Of a stretch of DNA of 64,000 nucleotides, positions 14,328 to 26,359 are shown one piece after another. How positions within the stretch are numbered: the stretch's first letter is position 1; every line of letters starts with the position of its first letter. The DNA lies in contig NC_079491.1 of NCBI RefSeq assembly GCF_020520425.1, positions 23,675,449 to 23,739,448 on the forward strand. Direction: 5' to 3'. The notes under the pieces are model-generated. The model did not search any database. It saw only the letters and a program-made list of their open reading frames with translations, and was not told the DNA's origin. Source of the DNA: Spinacia oleracea (taxonomy: Eukaryota; Streptophyta; Magnoliopsida; Caryophyllales; Amaranthaceae). Position numbers and translations under genes: made by a program.

Positions 14328-14358
14328 GCGGAGAGAGAGAGAAAGCGGTGGGTATATA
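14328..14358 (-). promoter_or_regulatory. Candidate core promoter of the importin gene
   Basis: On the minus strand a TATATA word at about 14358-14353 is followed downstream by a CT-rich stretch (the GAGAGAGAGAAAG complement, about 14332-14345). This is a TATA plus pyrimidine-patch arrangement common in plant promoters. It lies about 290 bp upstream of the ATG at 14063. The transcription start was not observed. Confidence 0.35.
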
Positions 14359-14671
14359 AATGATTAGGGTTTTAGGATTTTGAGGTCTTTGTAAATTTAT
14401 TCTTAATTTTTTTTAATTAAGTTGGATTGGAGTGATAAATATTCGAAGCTACGTCGTTTAAAGCGAGGAGAATGGTGAATTTAAAGATTTTTCCAAGATT
14501 TGTGGGGATGGGTTTCGGGTTTCTATTCATTTTGGTGGACATTGTTTTGTGTAAAGATGCCGCACGTGCGGTTGGAGTAGTGAATTTGTTGCGGCACATG
14601 ATGAAATTGTAATAATCTGGCCAACTCATACCAACTGTTGTTGTCCTTTGCTATTTCTGCTGTGTTCTATG

Positions 14672-15540
14672 GAGGAATGCTACACCGTTGTCTACCAGCG
14701 GGTTTTTGCCCTTAGATCCGTTGTCTACTAGCGGGTTTTTACCCCATATTTAGAGCATCTCCAATGGTTGTAGTTAGGAACTAGCTTGAAATTTATAAAA
14801 GTTTCAAGCTAATAGCTAGACCATTGGAATGAAAATAACAAATTAGCTTTGCCAAGCAAATTAGCTTGTTAGCTCTTAAAATTGCCAAATAATTAATTGA
14901 CAAGTGGACAAGTGGAATAAATTTAAATAACAAGCTAGTTGATAGCCATTGGGGCACAAATTAGCTAGACAATAAAATAGCTTGAAATCTTATGTGGCAT
15001 AATAAGCTAATTGTCAAATTAGCTTACTATTGTGGATGCTCTTAGGGGTAAAATACTATTTTTTATTGCGTAAAAAGTCAAATCCATGGAATCTGATAAG
15101 TGAGATTTCGAATAAAAAACAAAGTATTAAGTATCCGCAACAATGACAATAATTATACAACAATGATAGTATTTTAATACAATAATGACAGTATTTATAC
15201 AAACGATGATAATACTTATATAACATTGTGTATACATACTTTTACTCATTCATTTAATATGCAACACTTTTACTATACATTTAAGTAGTCCCTTTACTTT
15301 TTCTATTTCATTTCATTTCCTTTTTTTGGGTGATTGACAGTATTTTAATACGACAATTACAGTACATATACAACAATGATAATACTTATATTACCGTTGA
15401 CAATATATAACAAGTTAGCAACATTTTTACACATTTATTTAAGGGTGGACCATCTTTTCCAATTTCTTTTCTTTTACTTTTTTTGTAGGGGGTGGGTATG
15501 GGGTAAAAATCCGCTGATGGACAGCGTCGTAGCCTACCTC
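14672..15540. mobile_element. Non-autonomous MULE-like element, 869 bp
   Basis: A 10-bp direct repeat GTGTTCTATG flanks the element exactly (14662-14671 and 15541-15550), the size expected of a Mutator-type target duplication. The ends are inverted repeats of about 40 bp that match at roughly 31 positions; the left begins GAGGAATGCTACACCGTTGT and the right, read inward on the other strand, begins GAGGTAGGCTACGACGCTGT. A second copy of the inner end (CCGTTGTCTACTAGCGGG, about 14720) lies just inside the left end. The interior is AT-rich with repeated GATAGTATTT/GATAATACTT words and no transposase. A Tourist-like element is nested at 14753-15041. Confidence 0.8.
14753..15041. mobile_element. 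Tourist-like MITE, 289 bp, nested in the MULE
   Basis: TTA occurs on both sides (14750-14752 and 15042-15044). The left end GAGCATCTCCAATGG and the right end CTATTGTGGATGCTC form a terminal inverted repeat with a few mismatches. The interior carries repeated TTAGCTTG/CAAGCTA words. The TTA duplication and end type suggest the PIF/Harbinger group. Confidence 0.7.
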
Positions 15541-15550
15541 GTGTTCTATG

Positions 15551-16063
15551 TTACTTGATACTTCATCTTCTTTTTATTTTTGTGAATTGTTAAATAACGC
15601 CTTAATTTTCCACAAAAGGTCTTAAAATTTCACATCTGTCCTATTATGCTCTAACTAATGACCCCCCCTCTACATGTTTATCCATTCACCTCACAAATTA
15701 GAAGGTTCAATTGTTTGTATATGACCGGATTAAAAGCACATTTTTTTTCAATTTAAAACACATTTTACAATTTCAAAGGACATATATTTTTCGTTAAGTT
15801 TATGTGCTTTGTTTAGTTTAAGTTAATCGTCATATAATTTTGCAATGGACAATCCAATTTTATCCTTAATAATTCAGTTATAGGTTTAATTAATCATATA
15901 TATACTTTGTTTTATTTTGACTTCAATACACATCTCGCACATTAGAATACTCACACTATCTATTATAATAATACCTCAGTTTCGTAACGATCTCAATATT
16001 TACTATTTGTACTAAGACAAAAGAGAAAGAATGTGTAAAAAGATGGGTGAATATAATAAAATA
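15551..16063. other. Spacer between MULE and LINE fragment
   Basis: AT-rich sequence in which I see no gene, RNA or complete element. Confidence 0.5.
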
Positions 16064-16400
16064 AGATGGATGGAACCGAGGGAAATTCTTTGGTGGGCAT
16101 TAAGTAGGAAAGGAATTCCGAGGAAGTATGTTGATATCATCAAGGACATGTATGATGGAGTTAGCACGAGTGTGCGAACTAGTGTTGGTAAGACTGAAGA
16201 ATTCCCCATTACGATTGGAGTGCATCAAGGTCCCGCACTTAGCCCCTGTCTTTTTGCAGATGATATTGGGTTGATTGATGAAACCAAAAAATGATTGGAA
16301 AGTAAGTTGGAGTTTTGGGGACAAACATTGGAATCTCGAGGTTTTAGGCCGAGTAAAAACAAGACGGAATATATGGAGTATAAGTTTAGGGACAACATAT
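16064..16400 (+). pseudogene. LINE (RTE-type) reverse-transcriptase fragment, broken
   Basis: One reading frame shows consecutive reverse-transcriptase blocks: EPREILWWAL, RKGIPRKYVDIIKDMYDG, TSVRTS, EEFPITIGVHQGPALSP, then LFADDIG with the catalytic FADD-type motif, then [20 protein letters not shown] and KTEYMEY. This order is typical of plant RTE-type LINEs. Between SPCLF and ADDI about 25 residues present in intact relatives are missing. A TGA stop lies at 16292-16294, and both ends of the enzyme are absent. It is a dead fragment; no target duplication or poly(A) tail is seen. Confidence 0.85.
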
Positions 16401-17045
16401 AATAGAGGGAGAGAATATACTTTTACTTTTTTTAGATGCATTTATAAAGTCCCTACTCCAAAAAAATGGTCATCTAATATATTCAAAGCATACACAAGCG
16501 AGTGACACATAGATAGAAATCAATCTCTCTCTTCCTTACTCTTCGTAATGTCATTAATCACAAACCCATAATGAAAGATATAGGTCATGTGGTTGTTTAG
16601 TAAAAGCAATTCAGGTTAATTACACATAATTCAGTAAGATCAAGTGATCGAAATGTTTAACTAAAGACTGCTTCCGATCCATTCAAATTGTTTTAGCCGT
16701 TTAATTTTATGAAGAATACTCATTGCATCTAAAGTATCACAATCATCAAGATAAGCGCAAGGTGATAGTGTAACCTTCTGTGGTGTCCTTGCACTATCCC
16801 CTAGTAGAATTTATTAAACTTGCAAGTAGTACTACAGGAAATAACCCTCCATATAATTTACTTGAAGTGGACTATTCAACAAATCTATTACAACAAATAA
16901 GAACATAAGTAACCAAATGAATAACTATAACTACATAAAAAAAATACAATAAATTCTAATTATAGTGGCGTATGATGTAATAACACTTGAAACATCTATG
17001 AGAAAACCAGCTGAATATGGGTGACTCCTAACTTGAGCGTATGAG
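16401..17045. other. Spacer downstream of lipoyl synthase
   Basis: No gene is seen. The right part should be the 3' UTR of the minus-strand lipoyl synthase gene. Confidence 0.5.
16810..16815 (-). terminator. Candidate poly(A) signal of lipoyl synthase
   Basis: AATAAA on the minus strand, about 230 bp downstream of the LIP1P stop codon. Position and sequence fit, but AT-rich DNA gives many chance matches. Confidence 0.3.
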
Positions 17046-20000
17046 CTATAACTCTGAGCCTGAGGTGCCTTTAGTTCTTTCCTTCACCATAGTCTGCACA
17101 AAGAGCTCTCCAGCTCGGTATGACGAACGTACCTACAAAGGCGGAAAGAAAAGCAAAATCCATTTACTCAGTAATAATTTCCACATAACACAGTATCAGC
17201 AGAGTAACAAGATAAATAGGTCAGACCATATAAGTACTTACAATTACACCACTGGATGAAGCATGTTTGACCTAGGAATTGTAAGCAATTTTGATTTTTT
17301 TTTTCCTTTTGTTACATAGGAAATGTAAGTAATGAAGTATAATGATGGAAACATGATTGTTTTGAGCTTCAAAGGACGTTCAGAAAAGTTCAATGTAGTT
17401 GTAGAGGCGTGTGACTAGCTTGACCAGTGCTGATTTGCTAATTTAACAGTCCACTCTTTGGGGGGTTTTTTAGCCATACATGAAACACAACTAAGAAGTA
17501 TCATCTTAATATTCAAATAAAGAAGGGCATGTGCTTACGAGAGGTCCACTGGCAACATAGCGAAAACCTATAGCTTCTCCATACTCCTTCCAGAAAGCAA
17601 ATTTTTCAGGAGTAACATACTCTTTTACTGTGAGGTGCAATGGTGTTGGCTGCAAGAAGACAAAAAATAAAGAGTTTGGGGTTAGTTTGATCTAATTACT
17701 AGTTCCTTAAGCTGAAGTCCTTCATGAATTGAATCAGAATAGAAAATAAAATCTCAATAATCCCCTCCCCTCACAAAAAGAAAGGGTTTGGTGGATTGGG
17801 GGTCAAGATAAAGTTAGACCTGTAAATACTGTCCAAGTGTTAGAATATCAACATCAATAGCCCGAAGATCAGTCATGGCTTCCATCAATTCATCATCTGT
17901 TTCCCCAAGCCCTAGCATGATAGAAGTTTTTGTAATCATCCCACGCTTGGTATTTTTTGCATGCTTCAGTACAGACATGCTCTGCTCATACCTGCATCAG
18001 CGACTAGAATCACTATCGCACTGTATATATGTGTCTTGAACATTAACATCCCATCCCAAACTGCATGTTGGAATAGGGTAACTTTTCAATGTTTAAGATA
18101 CAGAGAAGTTGCTGTTAGGAATCACAACAATTCACGAAGTAGATTCAGAAGGCCACAATGTCTTGCTCTCCTAGAAGAGGCAAGTTCTAAAGTTGGTTGG
18201 TTATAAGAACCCCATTAATCTGAATCCAGCAAAAGTGCAGAACATCCTTCAAAGTTGGCTATAGAACATCATTGATTTTTCATGACATTTAAACTCCCTG
18301 GTGTACCCACCCAATAAAACTAAAGTCGTGTTTTCCTGTGGGCCATGGCATGTTCCATATAAAGTGCATTACCAGAGAGTATACAAGTACATGGTGAAAA
18401 CTCCCTAATTTGAACTGTTAAGTAACCAGGAAGACAAACAAGGCCAAAGGTCAGATCGTTGGGATAGATGAACCATTCAGCAACATACATGCTTCCTTTA
18501 AATGCAGTATGAGACTCATATGCTAATATAGAAGTGTAGTTGTCTAAGTTGCTACGCAGTTAGTTATTCATACAACTTCAATTAACAACTTGTCTGATGC
18601 CCAAAAGATAATAAAGTTCTTTTATCAACTATGTCCTCTTCTTTCTCTTTCATTCAGTCTCTAGTTTAATGTGCACTCGATCTCATTCTCTGGCTCTCAT
18701 CTCTAACCCTTCTCCTGTGTGGCAGTCTGGCAGAGACTGGTTTTTCCTAGACATGGATCCCTTCTAGTTCTGAGATTTTCAAAGTTTGACTGCTTAAAAA
18801 ATCATGTTTGGTCTTATCACATAATCGGACAAGACAAGCCATGGCTCCTGTACCTGTAGCAGGTCTGTAACTTGTAGGGTCCAGTTCCCTCGAACCCGTA
18901 ATCTGTTAATATACGGCGTAGATCCCCAATATATTGATTTCAAAGGCTCTATATACTCATATAAGAAGCCCCCCGATCACCCATTTAAATTCTGCAAGAT
19001 GTGAAATATATGCATTTAGAAGACAGGCAGTTTTCACAATGTTGATGCTAACAACAAAAAACTGACCCTGCCCGAGGATCTCTCACTATACGCTGAAGCC
19101 GCTTGACAGTTTCAATGTTGTGAGCAAAAACATCTAAGCCCGAGTGCACCAGAGTATCTACAGCCTTCAAGTCTCCTCTAAAATCAGAAGTTAAGCATTC
19201 AACCATGATTTCAGGCTTGAGTGTCTGCATGATCAAATGTTTCCTCGTCAAACATCTTTTCTCTTTTTAAAAGAAAAGAAAGTAAAATGACACAGCTAGA
19301 GTACAAGAAAACTGAAAAAAATGATTTATAATTATACCACAAAAAGTACCACCTACCTTCATGGCTTTGACTGTTTGAGCAAAATGGCCGCTTCCACCAT
19401 CAGGCAAATCATCCCGATCAACACTTGTTAAAACAATGTAATCAACACTGCAAAATAAATTCCCAAATGATATCAGATTATAAGTCGATACATTTACCAC
19501 TCAGATAAGAATATAACTTTAATCAGCAATCAGAAACCAATTTTTCTAAAATAGAGCATACTCTTAACCAAAGAATTACCAGCTTTCCTGAATGACTAGT
19601 GTAGAATAGGCTATATTCTTAAGTTCTTAACAAAAGTATAGATAACCAATGATCCTATTCTCCAATAATCCAGGGCAAAGCACTAATTTGACCTAAGAAA
19701 TCATGCAGTATAAACTATAGACACAGAGCTGGGGGACCTTACTAAACAAATTTGAATTCGGAAATTCTAGGTGGCGGACCCTTGGTGTTGTGAAATTCTA
19801 GATGGTGGGAAAAAAACTCGAGTTTACAAAGTGACCCTAAGTTTTGTTAAAACCAATTACCGAGACATTATTCAGCCATTAGGTGCCAAGTAGGAACTAA
19901 CTGCTTGATTTAATGAACTAAAACAGTAAAATCATGACTTCCCCCTAAAATTTCCCGCCTTTGACTTCTTGCTAGTGGTTACAAACCCTTCACTATGTTC

Positions 20001-22069
20001 TCTTGCCTCAATTCTTCATTTTTACCAGAAAACCAATATTCCAGAATTCCAAGTGAACACCAATGCACTATGCACATCAACATGTCTACAAAAAAAAAAT
20101 CATCTAATATTCTAACTAATCCAATTTGTTCAGACACGTTATTACATTAAAAAGGCTGATTTTTTCAAATACTACCAAAAAACGCATCAGAATTTTTTAT
20201 TGACAAAATGCTGCTTCTTGTTGATTAACAATTTTTTGGGTCATATCCAACTACTACTTTACTAATTGATGCTAGTATCATATTGAAACTTTAGGTTGAA
20301 AGAAGCAAAACCTCAAGGAGGCGGTTGGTTTGCATAGTGATATGGGTTAGAGTGGTGTCGAGTAGAATCTTGATTCTTAATAGTTACACTTAAAGGGATA
20401 CCCCAAAAAGGAAATACGGACTATTTTTTAGAGTCTGAGGGTCGGGAGGGAGTAATACCATGTGTTTAGTTTTGTTTGGGAATGAATATTTTGCTTTTAT
20501 TTGACAGGAAAATCAAGATGTTGACTTATTTTTTGCGAATGGCCCAAAGGTTGACCTATTCTCATCAATGTTTTAATTATAATCAAATAGTTACACTTTG
20601 TCATAGACTCACACACGCATACAAAAAACCCAACTAAACCCGATTGGCAGGTGAAGTCCAACAATATTGAACATGTAGGTTGTAACAAAAAAAAATAGTG
20701 CACCGCACCGTACATACTATTGACGAGCAAGTTCAGAGGATAAATCATCATCTTATTCTTCCTTTCTTAGGCATAGTAGAGTACTAAGCGTACAGAGAAT
20801 AGATATTAGTACTTCAAATATTTTCCTGTATCCGAAATTCGAATACACTTAGACTATATTAGAAAGTTTAATATTCTAAGTCAGTCTAACATTGATATTA
20901 TGTACTTTTCTCAAATTATAAATGTTAACTAGAACTAGTTAGAGTTTGCGGGGGTATTCCCTGATCTCTCTCTACAGTTTTTACTTTCTAGGTTTGGATT
21001 TCCAAATAGAAAAGGGACTAACTAGGAAGAGAAATGTTTACCTTTAACTCAAAACAGTTAATAAATGGCACACTAACAATGTTTAGTGCTTATATACCAA
21101 TCAAAAAGCATCTTTAATGCAAAAAGAAAGCGAAGAGGGGGAGTAAAATAAGAAGAAATCTACCAAATCGTGCATTATACATACCCCCAACTTACGACAG
21201 CATTGGCTGTATTCTCTGGTTCCATTGGATCAGGTGGTGCAGGGTTTCTACTCGTTTTAACAGCACAAAATCTGCAACCGCGAGTGCATGTATCACCAAG
21301 AACCATAATCGTGGCTGTTGCAATTCCATCCCCACCTCCATTCCAACACTGCCATGTAAATTCCAGGTAGATGGTAAATGATCTGTATACTTCCCGTGCA
21401 AACAAACACATTGAAAAGCTTATTAAGTATTGTAATTCTAACTTACTCTTATCATGCCCTAAACAACATTTATTTTCTGTTTGAAATAAATATACTAGGA
21501 TTACTATTCATCAAAGTTTTTAGTATGCCACACATGTATAATTATATAAATGATCAAATGCAACAACAGACACTTAACAAGACACAACGATACCTATACA
21601 TCACCAAACCTTATCCTTCTCAAAAACTATTTATACAGTCAAGCTTAGCCACAAATATTCATCAAATGAATATGACCCAAAACAGAAATAAGAGAAACAC
21701 CTCTCCAATGTTGGGGCACTGGGCTTCTTCACAAACAGTGTGGAGATTCAAGCGAGAAAGAGACTCCTTCACCTCCTCAAATTTTTTCCCCTGAGGAGCT
21801 TTCTGCCTCAGCCATTTTGGTTTCTGTACATTTGGGTCCCTTCCCGTGTGCGGACCAATTCCTCCTGGGTATGGACCCACTTTTATCTCTGTCTTCTCCT
21901 TTGATTCCAACAAGTCCACATTCTCCATTCCTGATGAAGAATCCACCATCGAAGCAATTTTGCACCTTATGTTACGTGGTGGATAACAGCGATTCAGGTA
22001 ATGGAACTTGGGTATTGCTTGTTTTGGTATTGGCATCGACATTGGAGGCTTGATCATAGTTTGGCTCAT
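17046..22069 (-). CDS. LIP1P: Lipoyl synthase, chloroplastic (radical SAM)
   Basis: Exons: 22069-21701, 21348-21185, 19447-19357, 19224-19067, 17991-17820, 17649-17539, 17132-17046; 1152 nt, 383 aa, all phases close. The enzyme inserts two sulfurs into protein-bound octanoate to make the lipoyl cofactor. The three lipoyl-synthase cysteines C-x4-C-x5-C are C113, C118 and C124, split by the first intron. The radical-SAM CxxxCxxC is CTRGCRFC at 144-151. The RSSY motif, whose serine ligates the auxiliary cluster, is at 357-360. The first ~40 residues, rich in basic and hydroxylated residues with few acids, suit a plastid transit peptide, and the following sequence ([20 protein letters not shown]) fits the plastid rather than the mitochondrial form. 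There it would serve the plastid pyruvate dehydrogenase E2. A splice acceptor (TTTTTTCAG, exon from 22114) upstream of the ATG suggests an intron in the 5' leader. Confidence 0.96.
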
Positions 22070-22170
22070 TTTTTGTGCAGTTGAGTAATTTCAGTATTCG
22101 TAAGGTTCAGAAACCTGAAAAAATGTGAAATTGTTATTAAGGGGTATCCAATAATTTTATGCAGTGGGTC

Positions 22171-22878
22171 TAGGGGTGCAAACGAGCCGAGCCGAGCTTT
22201 ACGCTGTTCATGTTCATGTTCATTTAACTTATGCGAGCTCGAGCCTGAGCCCCGAGCTTTTAACCGAGCTCAAAAATCTGTTCAAGCTCGGTTCGTTTAA
22301 AAAGATTTTGTGTTAGCGAACTGTTCGTGAACGGCTCATTTATTAGTCGAGACGAGTTTATAAACGAGCTTTTTTCATGAACGACCTTTCTTAAACGAGA
22401 TTTAGAGTAAAACCACTTGAAAATCTAACAAATTATAATCATATCTAATAATAAAGATTAAAGTACATTACTTTATTTGATAAACAAACTAATAATTTAG
22501 AAAGAGTCAAAGAGCACTAATTTAGCAATTAAAATTTTATTTCAAAATATTTTTATTCTATTATAGACTTCAAAAGTTAAAATATGATTTTTATTTATAT
22601 TTGAAAAACGTATATATGGTAAAATATGATACACAACATAACTAGACGAACTTGTTCACGAACATAAATGAACGAGTTGTTCATGAACATAAATGAACGA
22701 GTTGTTCATGAACTTAAATGAACGAGCATACCTATATTCATGTTTAAGCTCGTTTATTAAGCGAGATTCAAAAGTTGTTCAAGCTCGGCTCGTATAATAA
22801 ATGAATGAACATGAACGAGCTTTAAACGAGCCCGAGCCCGAGTAGTTTATTGACCGGGTCGGCTCATTTGCACCCCTA
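22171..22878. mobile_element. Non-autonomous hAT element, 708 bp
   Basis: An exact 8-bp target duplication AGTGGGTC flanks it (22163-22170 and 22879-22886), the hallmark of hAT elements. The ends are TAGGGGTGCAAACGAGCC and GGCTCATTTGCACCCCTA, inverted with one mismatch and fitting the hAT end rule. The interior has many GAGCTCGA and GAACGAG words, including a repeated ATGAACATAAATGAACGAGT unit near 22660-22730, but no transposase. It lies about 100 bp upstream of the LIP1P start codon, probably inside a leader intron. Confidence 0.9.
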
Positions 22879-22886
22879 AGTGGGTC

Positions 22887-25307
22887 TAGTCATAAGACTG
22901 ATGAAATTGATGATTTAAATTTAAATCCCATATGTCCAAATTGTAAATTATATATCAAAAGTAACAAACATATTAATCAATCTACGTTTAGATATTTTCA
23001 AAGCAAAGGAGAAGTAAATAAACCTCATGAATCAGGAAGACAAGAAACCCAAGGGGGGTTTTGACCTAACCTATCTTCTCATGAACAGAACCACCACCAC
23101 CTACATTTCTTCACGCTCCAATATTCCAAAAAAAAAAAAATTTGCCTAAATTCTTATTCGGTCAAACTCAGAAATTAATTCAATCAAACTAAACATTAGT
23201 ATGCCCTTAAATCATCTGTCTTTTCACTATGCTCCCTCCTTGAAGAAAAAAACAAATCAACCCCCAAGACATAGTATAATTTAGTCAAAAACAAAATGAA
23301 TAATGAATTATAGGATTGTCAAATACAATTTTAAACTAGGTATATGCTATTTAACAAGGCCAACAGAATATATTTAACAACAAAAAATCCATCACAAAAT
23401 CAACAGAAAAATCCAAATAACAACAAAAATCCATGACAAAATCAACAGAAAAATCCAAAAAAAAAAATAGAAAGGAAAAGAAGCTAAACCCGAAAATAGG
23501 AGCGGCAGAGGAGAGATGGTTGGAAGTAGCCCAAATTGAAAATCCACAATGGCAGAGGCGCCGCCGACTAGGGGTGGTGATACAACTCACAACTGACAGT
23601 ATGGTGGTATTGTTGGAGGATTTTAAACCAGAACTCTGGAGGAGAAAGGAGATCGACACTGTATTACAACGAAATTGAGATCAAAACATTCCGCATTACA
23701 AGAATTAGTAGCAACTCTGATATAATTAGTCTTGATTGAATTATGATGATTGTTAACAGGGATTTGGAAATAAATAATAATGAAGGAATTACTCCGTATG
23801 AGGTTTTGAGGGAGAAGGTAAAATGGCGGAGTAAACAAAGAGTAGTTGGAGATTTGTTGTTCACCCGCTAAAACAGAAAATAGTTGGGGATTTTTTTGTT
23901 ATTTTATTGTGTGAGTGACGCCGTGACGGGTTGCGGACTTGGGGTAGTTTGCAGTATTGGTATTATCCATTGCGATTTTCAAAAGATTTTACTAAAACTA
24001 TGGAGTATTTTGACTATTTTCTAGTAGGCGTGGTTATTGGCTGGGTCGGGTTAATAGTGGGACGGGTCATATGAACATACAAGTAGGTCAGGGTCGGGTC
24101 ATAGCTAAAAGCTAATAGGGTCGACCAATATATATTTCATGCATGTTTCAGTTTAACCATACTGCAGTCAGTAGTGTGTATACACGCACCCCACAACAAT
24201 TTTGCTGTTGGAATTGAACATAATAAAACAATAATCAATCAAATTTTAACTTACAAGTTATGAAAAATATTGTACTTTTTAGATTTTGAATTGATTTTTC
24301 AATTGCCTGCAACACAATGTGTAACTGGAAACTCCATTGGGGTAAAGAATTGGTCGAGTTAAAAAGAGATAATGTCACACCTCAATCAAATTGATTAATT
24401 CAAAAACCAAAACACTAAAATCCAAAAGGAGGTATAAAACTAGAGCAAATTGAATGTAGGATTAAGAGGAGAGAGAAAGATATTTTACCTAATAAAGTAT
24501 TAACGAAGATTGCAGGGTCTTGCGAGGCTCCAGTGGATGAGGATTGATGGTAAGACGGTGGAGGCCGGTGGATTGGCGAGTAAGGAGGAGATAGAAAGCA
24601 GAGATCGTTGTATTGTGAATCGGAGAGGAGGAGAGATATCCCTGTTCATTGACCCTTGTATTTTCTATTCAAAGTTATTGGGATATTTTAATACCCTGTA
24701 ATTCTGTAAGAGCCATATATACAAATACCCTATAATAACTTTGTCCATTAATAAAATAAAGGGTCAAGACTATTTTAATATTGGTCCACTTTCTAAATTG
24801 CGTCCAACTAGGATTACTACGTAATAGATAACATAAATTTTTATTTACAAGTATAACATAAATTTTTATTTACAATAAATATTGTACATTGAAGCAAAAG
24901 TTAACTCAAAAAACTTTAAATTTACTCTTATATATGTAAAAGTTATCTATTTTCCAGTGATATAATTTTTATTTTTAATTAAAATTATTTCTTCAATATC
25001 ACTAAAAATGTATAAAATTATTCATTTAATCTTTTAAAATGTTTATCTATCAACTTTTGTTTTCATAATAAAAAAACATGAAATGCCCTCGAGGTTTGAC
25101 TTTATTCACCAAATACCCTCGTAGTTTCAGGTAATAACCATATACCAATGAGCTTTCATTTTCTTACATAATGTGACCCTGCCGTTAAGTGACCATTGAA
25201 TGACGGTTATAAATGTTTCCACCATATGCCCCTCTGGTATCTAAAACTTTCATCATATACCCCTATTAAGCAACGACTAGTTTTTCAAAACCTAACCCCT
25301 TAACTCA
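22887..25307. other. Spacer upstream of lipoyl synthase
   Basis: No protein gene is recognised. The part up to about 24000 probably holds the LIP1P promoter and any non-coding first exon. The stretch 25080-25300 has the character of old transposon sequence, with CCCTCGAGGTTTGAC-like and CAAATACCCTCG words, but no ends were found. Confidence 0.4.
23378..23460. repeat. Tandem repeat, two copies of about 43 bp
   Basis: The unit CAACAAAAATCCATGACAAA followed by ATCAACAGAAAAATCC occurs twice in a row with one or two differences. Confidence 0.7.
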
Positions 25308-26172
25308 AGGTGCGTTCGGCACCGTTGAAAATTTGCGTTTTTTTGTTTTTACTTCAGAAAAACGAAACCGATTCTGTTCGGGATTTTCGTTTTATAAAAC
25401 AACTTTTGCATTGATTTTTGAAAATAAAAAGGGCAAAGGGGAAACCACTTAAAGTGGTTTTTTATGTTTTGTTTTTGGAAAATGGATTACAGTGGTTTGA
25501 GATTTAGCCATACACCATAGTTTTTGCCAAGCCTATTTATCATGTTGTCCACAATGTTCTGACATTGAGTCTTGTTCCGACCTGTTTGGATATTTCTGAG
25601 AGAAGTTCCCGGTAAAGCTCCGACTAATTGCTTTTCTACGGTATCGTTTGTGCAAAAAACCATAACAATCGCCGAAAAACCCTATCGGGCGACACCGATT
25701 TGGTTAAAGTTGCAATCTCCAACTATCACCAAGTGACATGGGGAGATAAAAACAAGATGCAACAAATTGAAGAGGGGGTTATGGAGTTGGGTGAAGATCG
25801 ATGGTTCCACAATTAAAGGCATACGGTCGTCAATGATGGTGTGGCGAGGATAAAATGTCGCCAGTGAATCAGTGATGGTGTGGTGGTGGTGATAAAAAAA
25901 TTTAGAAAGGGGGAAGATAGTAATAATGGTATTATGAAGGTCCAAGGTACAATAACGGTTGCTAGTGGGAGACTGGGAGTTATGGAAATAATTTTGTTAT
26001 TAAAAGTTTTATTTTTATTTTAAATAAAAATATACCATTTAATTCATATATTTTGTAAAGTTTAAGTACACCGTCTTTTAGTTTTGAAATTATTATAAAA
26101 CCAAACTAAAATCTGTTTCTAGTTTTGCAAAAACAAAAAAAATCAAAAATTACAAGGATACCGAACAGGCCC
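25308..26172. mobile_element. PIF/Harbinger-like element, 865 bp
   Basis: TCA flanks both ends (25305-25307 and 26173-26175). The left end contains GGTGCGTTCGG and the right end CCGAACAGGCC, inverted with mismatches. Poly-purine tracts of the AAAACGAAA type near the left mirror AAAACAAAAAAAATC near the right. Short open frames inside match nothing I know. It lies just downstream of the CMSS1-like gene. Confidence 0.55.
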
Positions 26173-26359
26173 TCAGAAAGTCAAGTTGTCAAGTTGTTTC
26201 TCGTTTCTAAGTTTAACCAGATTGAGATTGCTTTCCCAATATAAATCTAGTACATGGGCAGGTACAATAAAAGAAAATGGTAGCTATAAAGAATATGGAC
26301 AAGTACAGTACAATCCAGTACTCTAACGACCAATACAATCTAACCAAAGATGACTTGGC

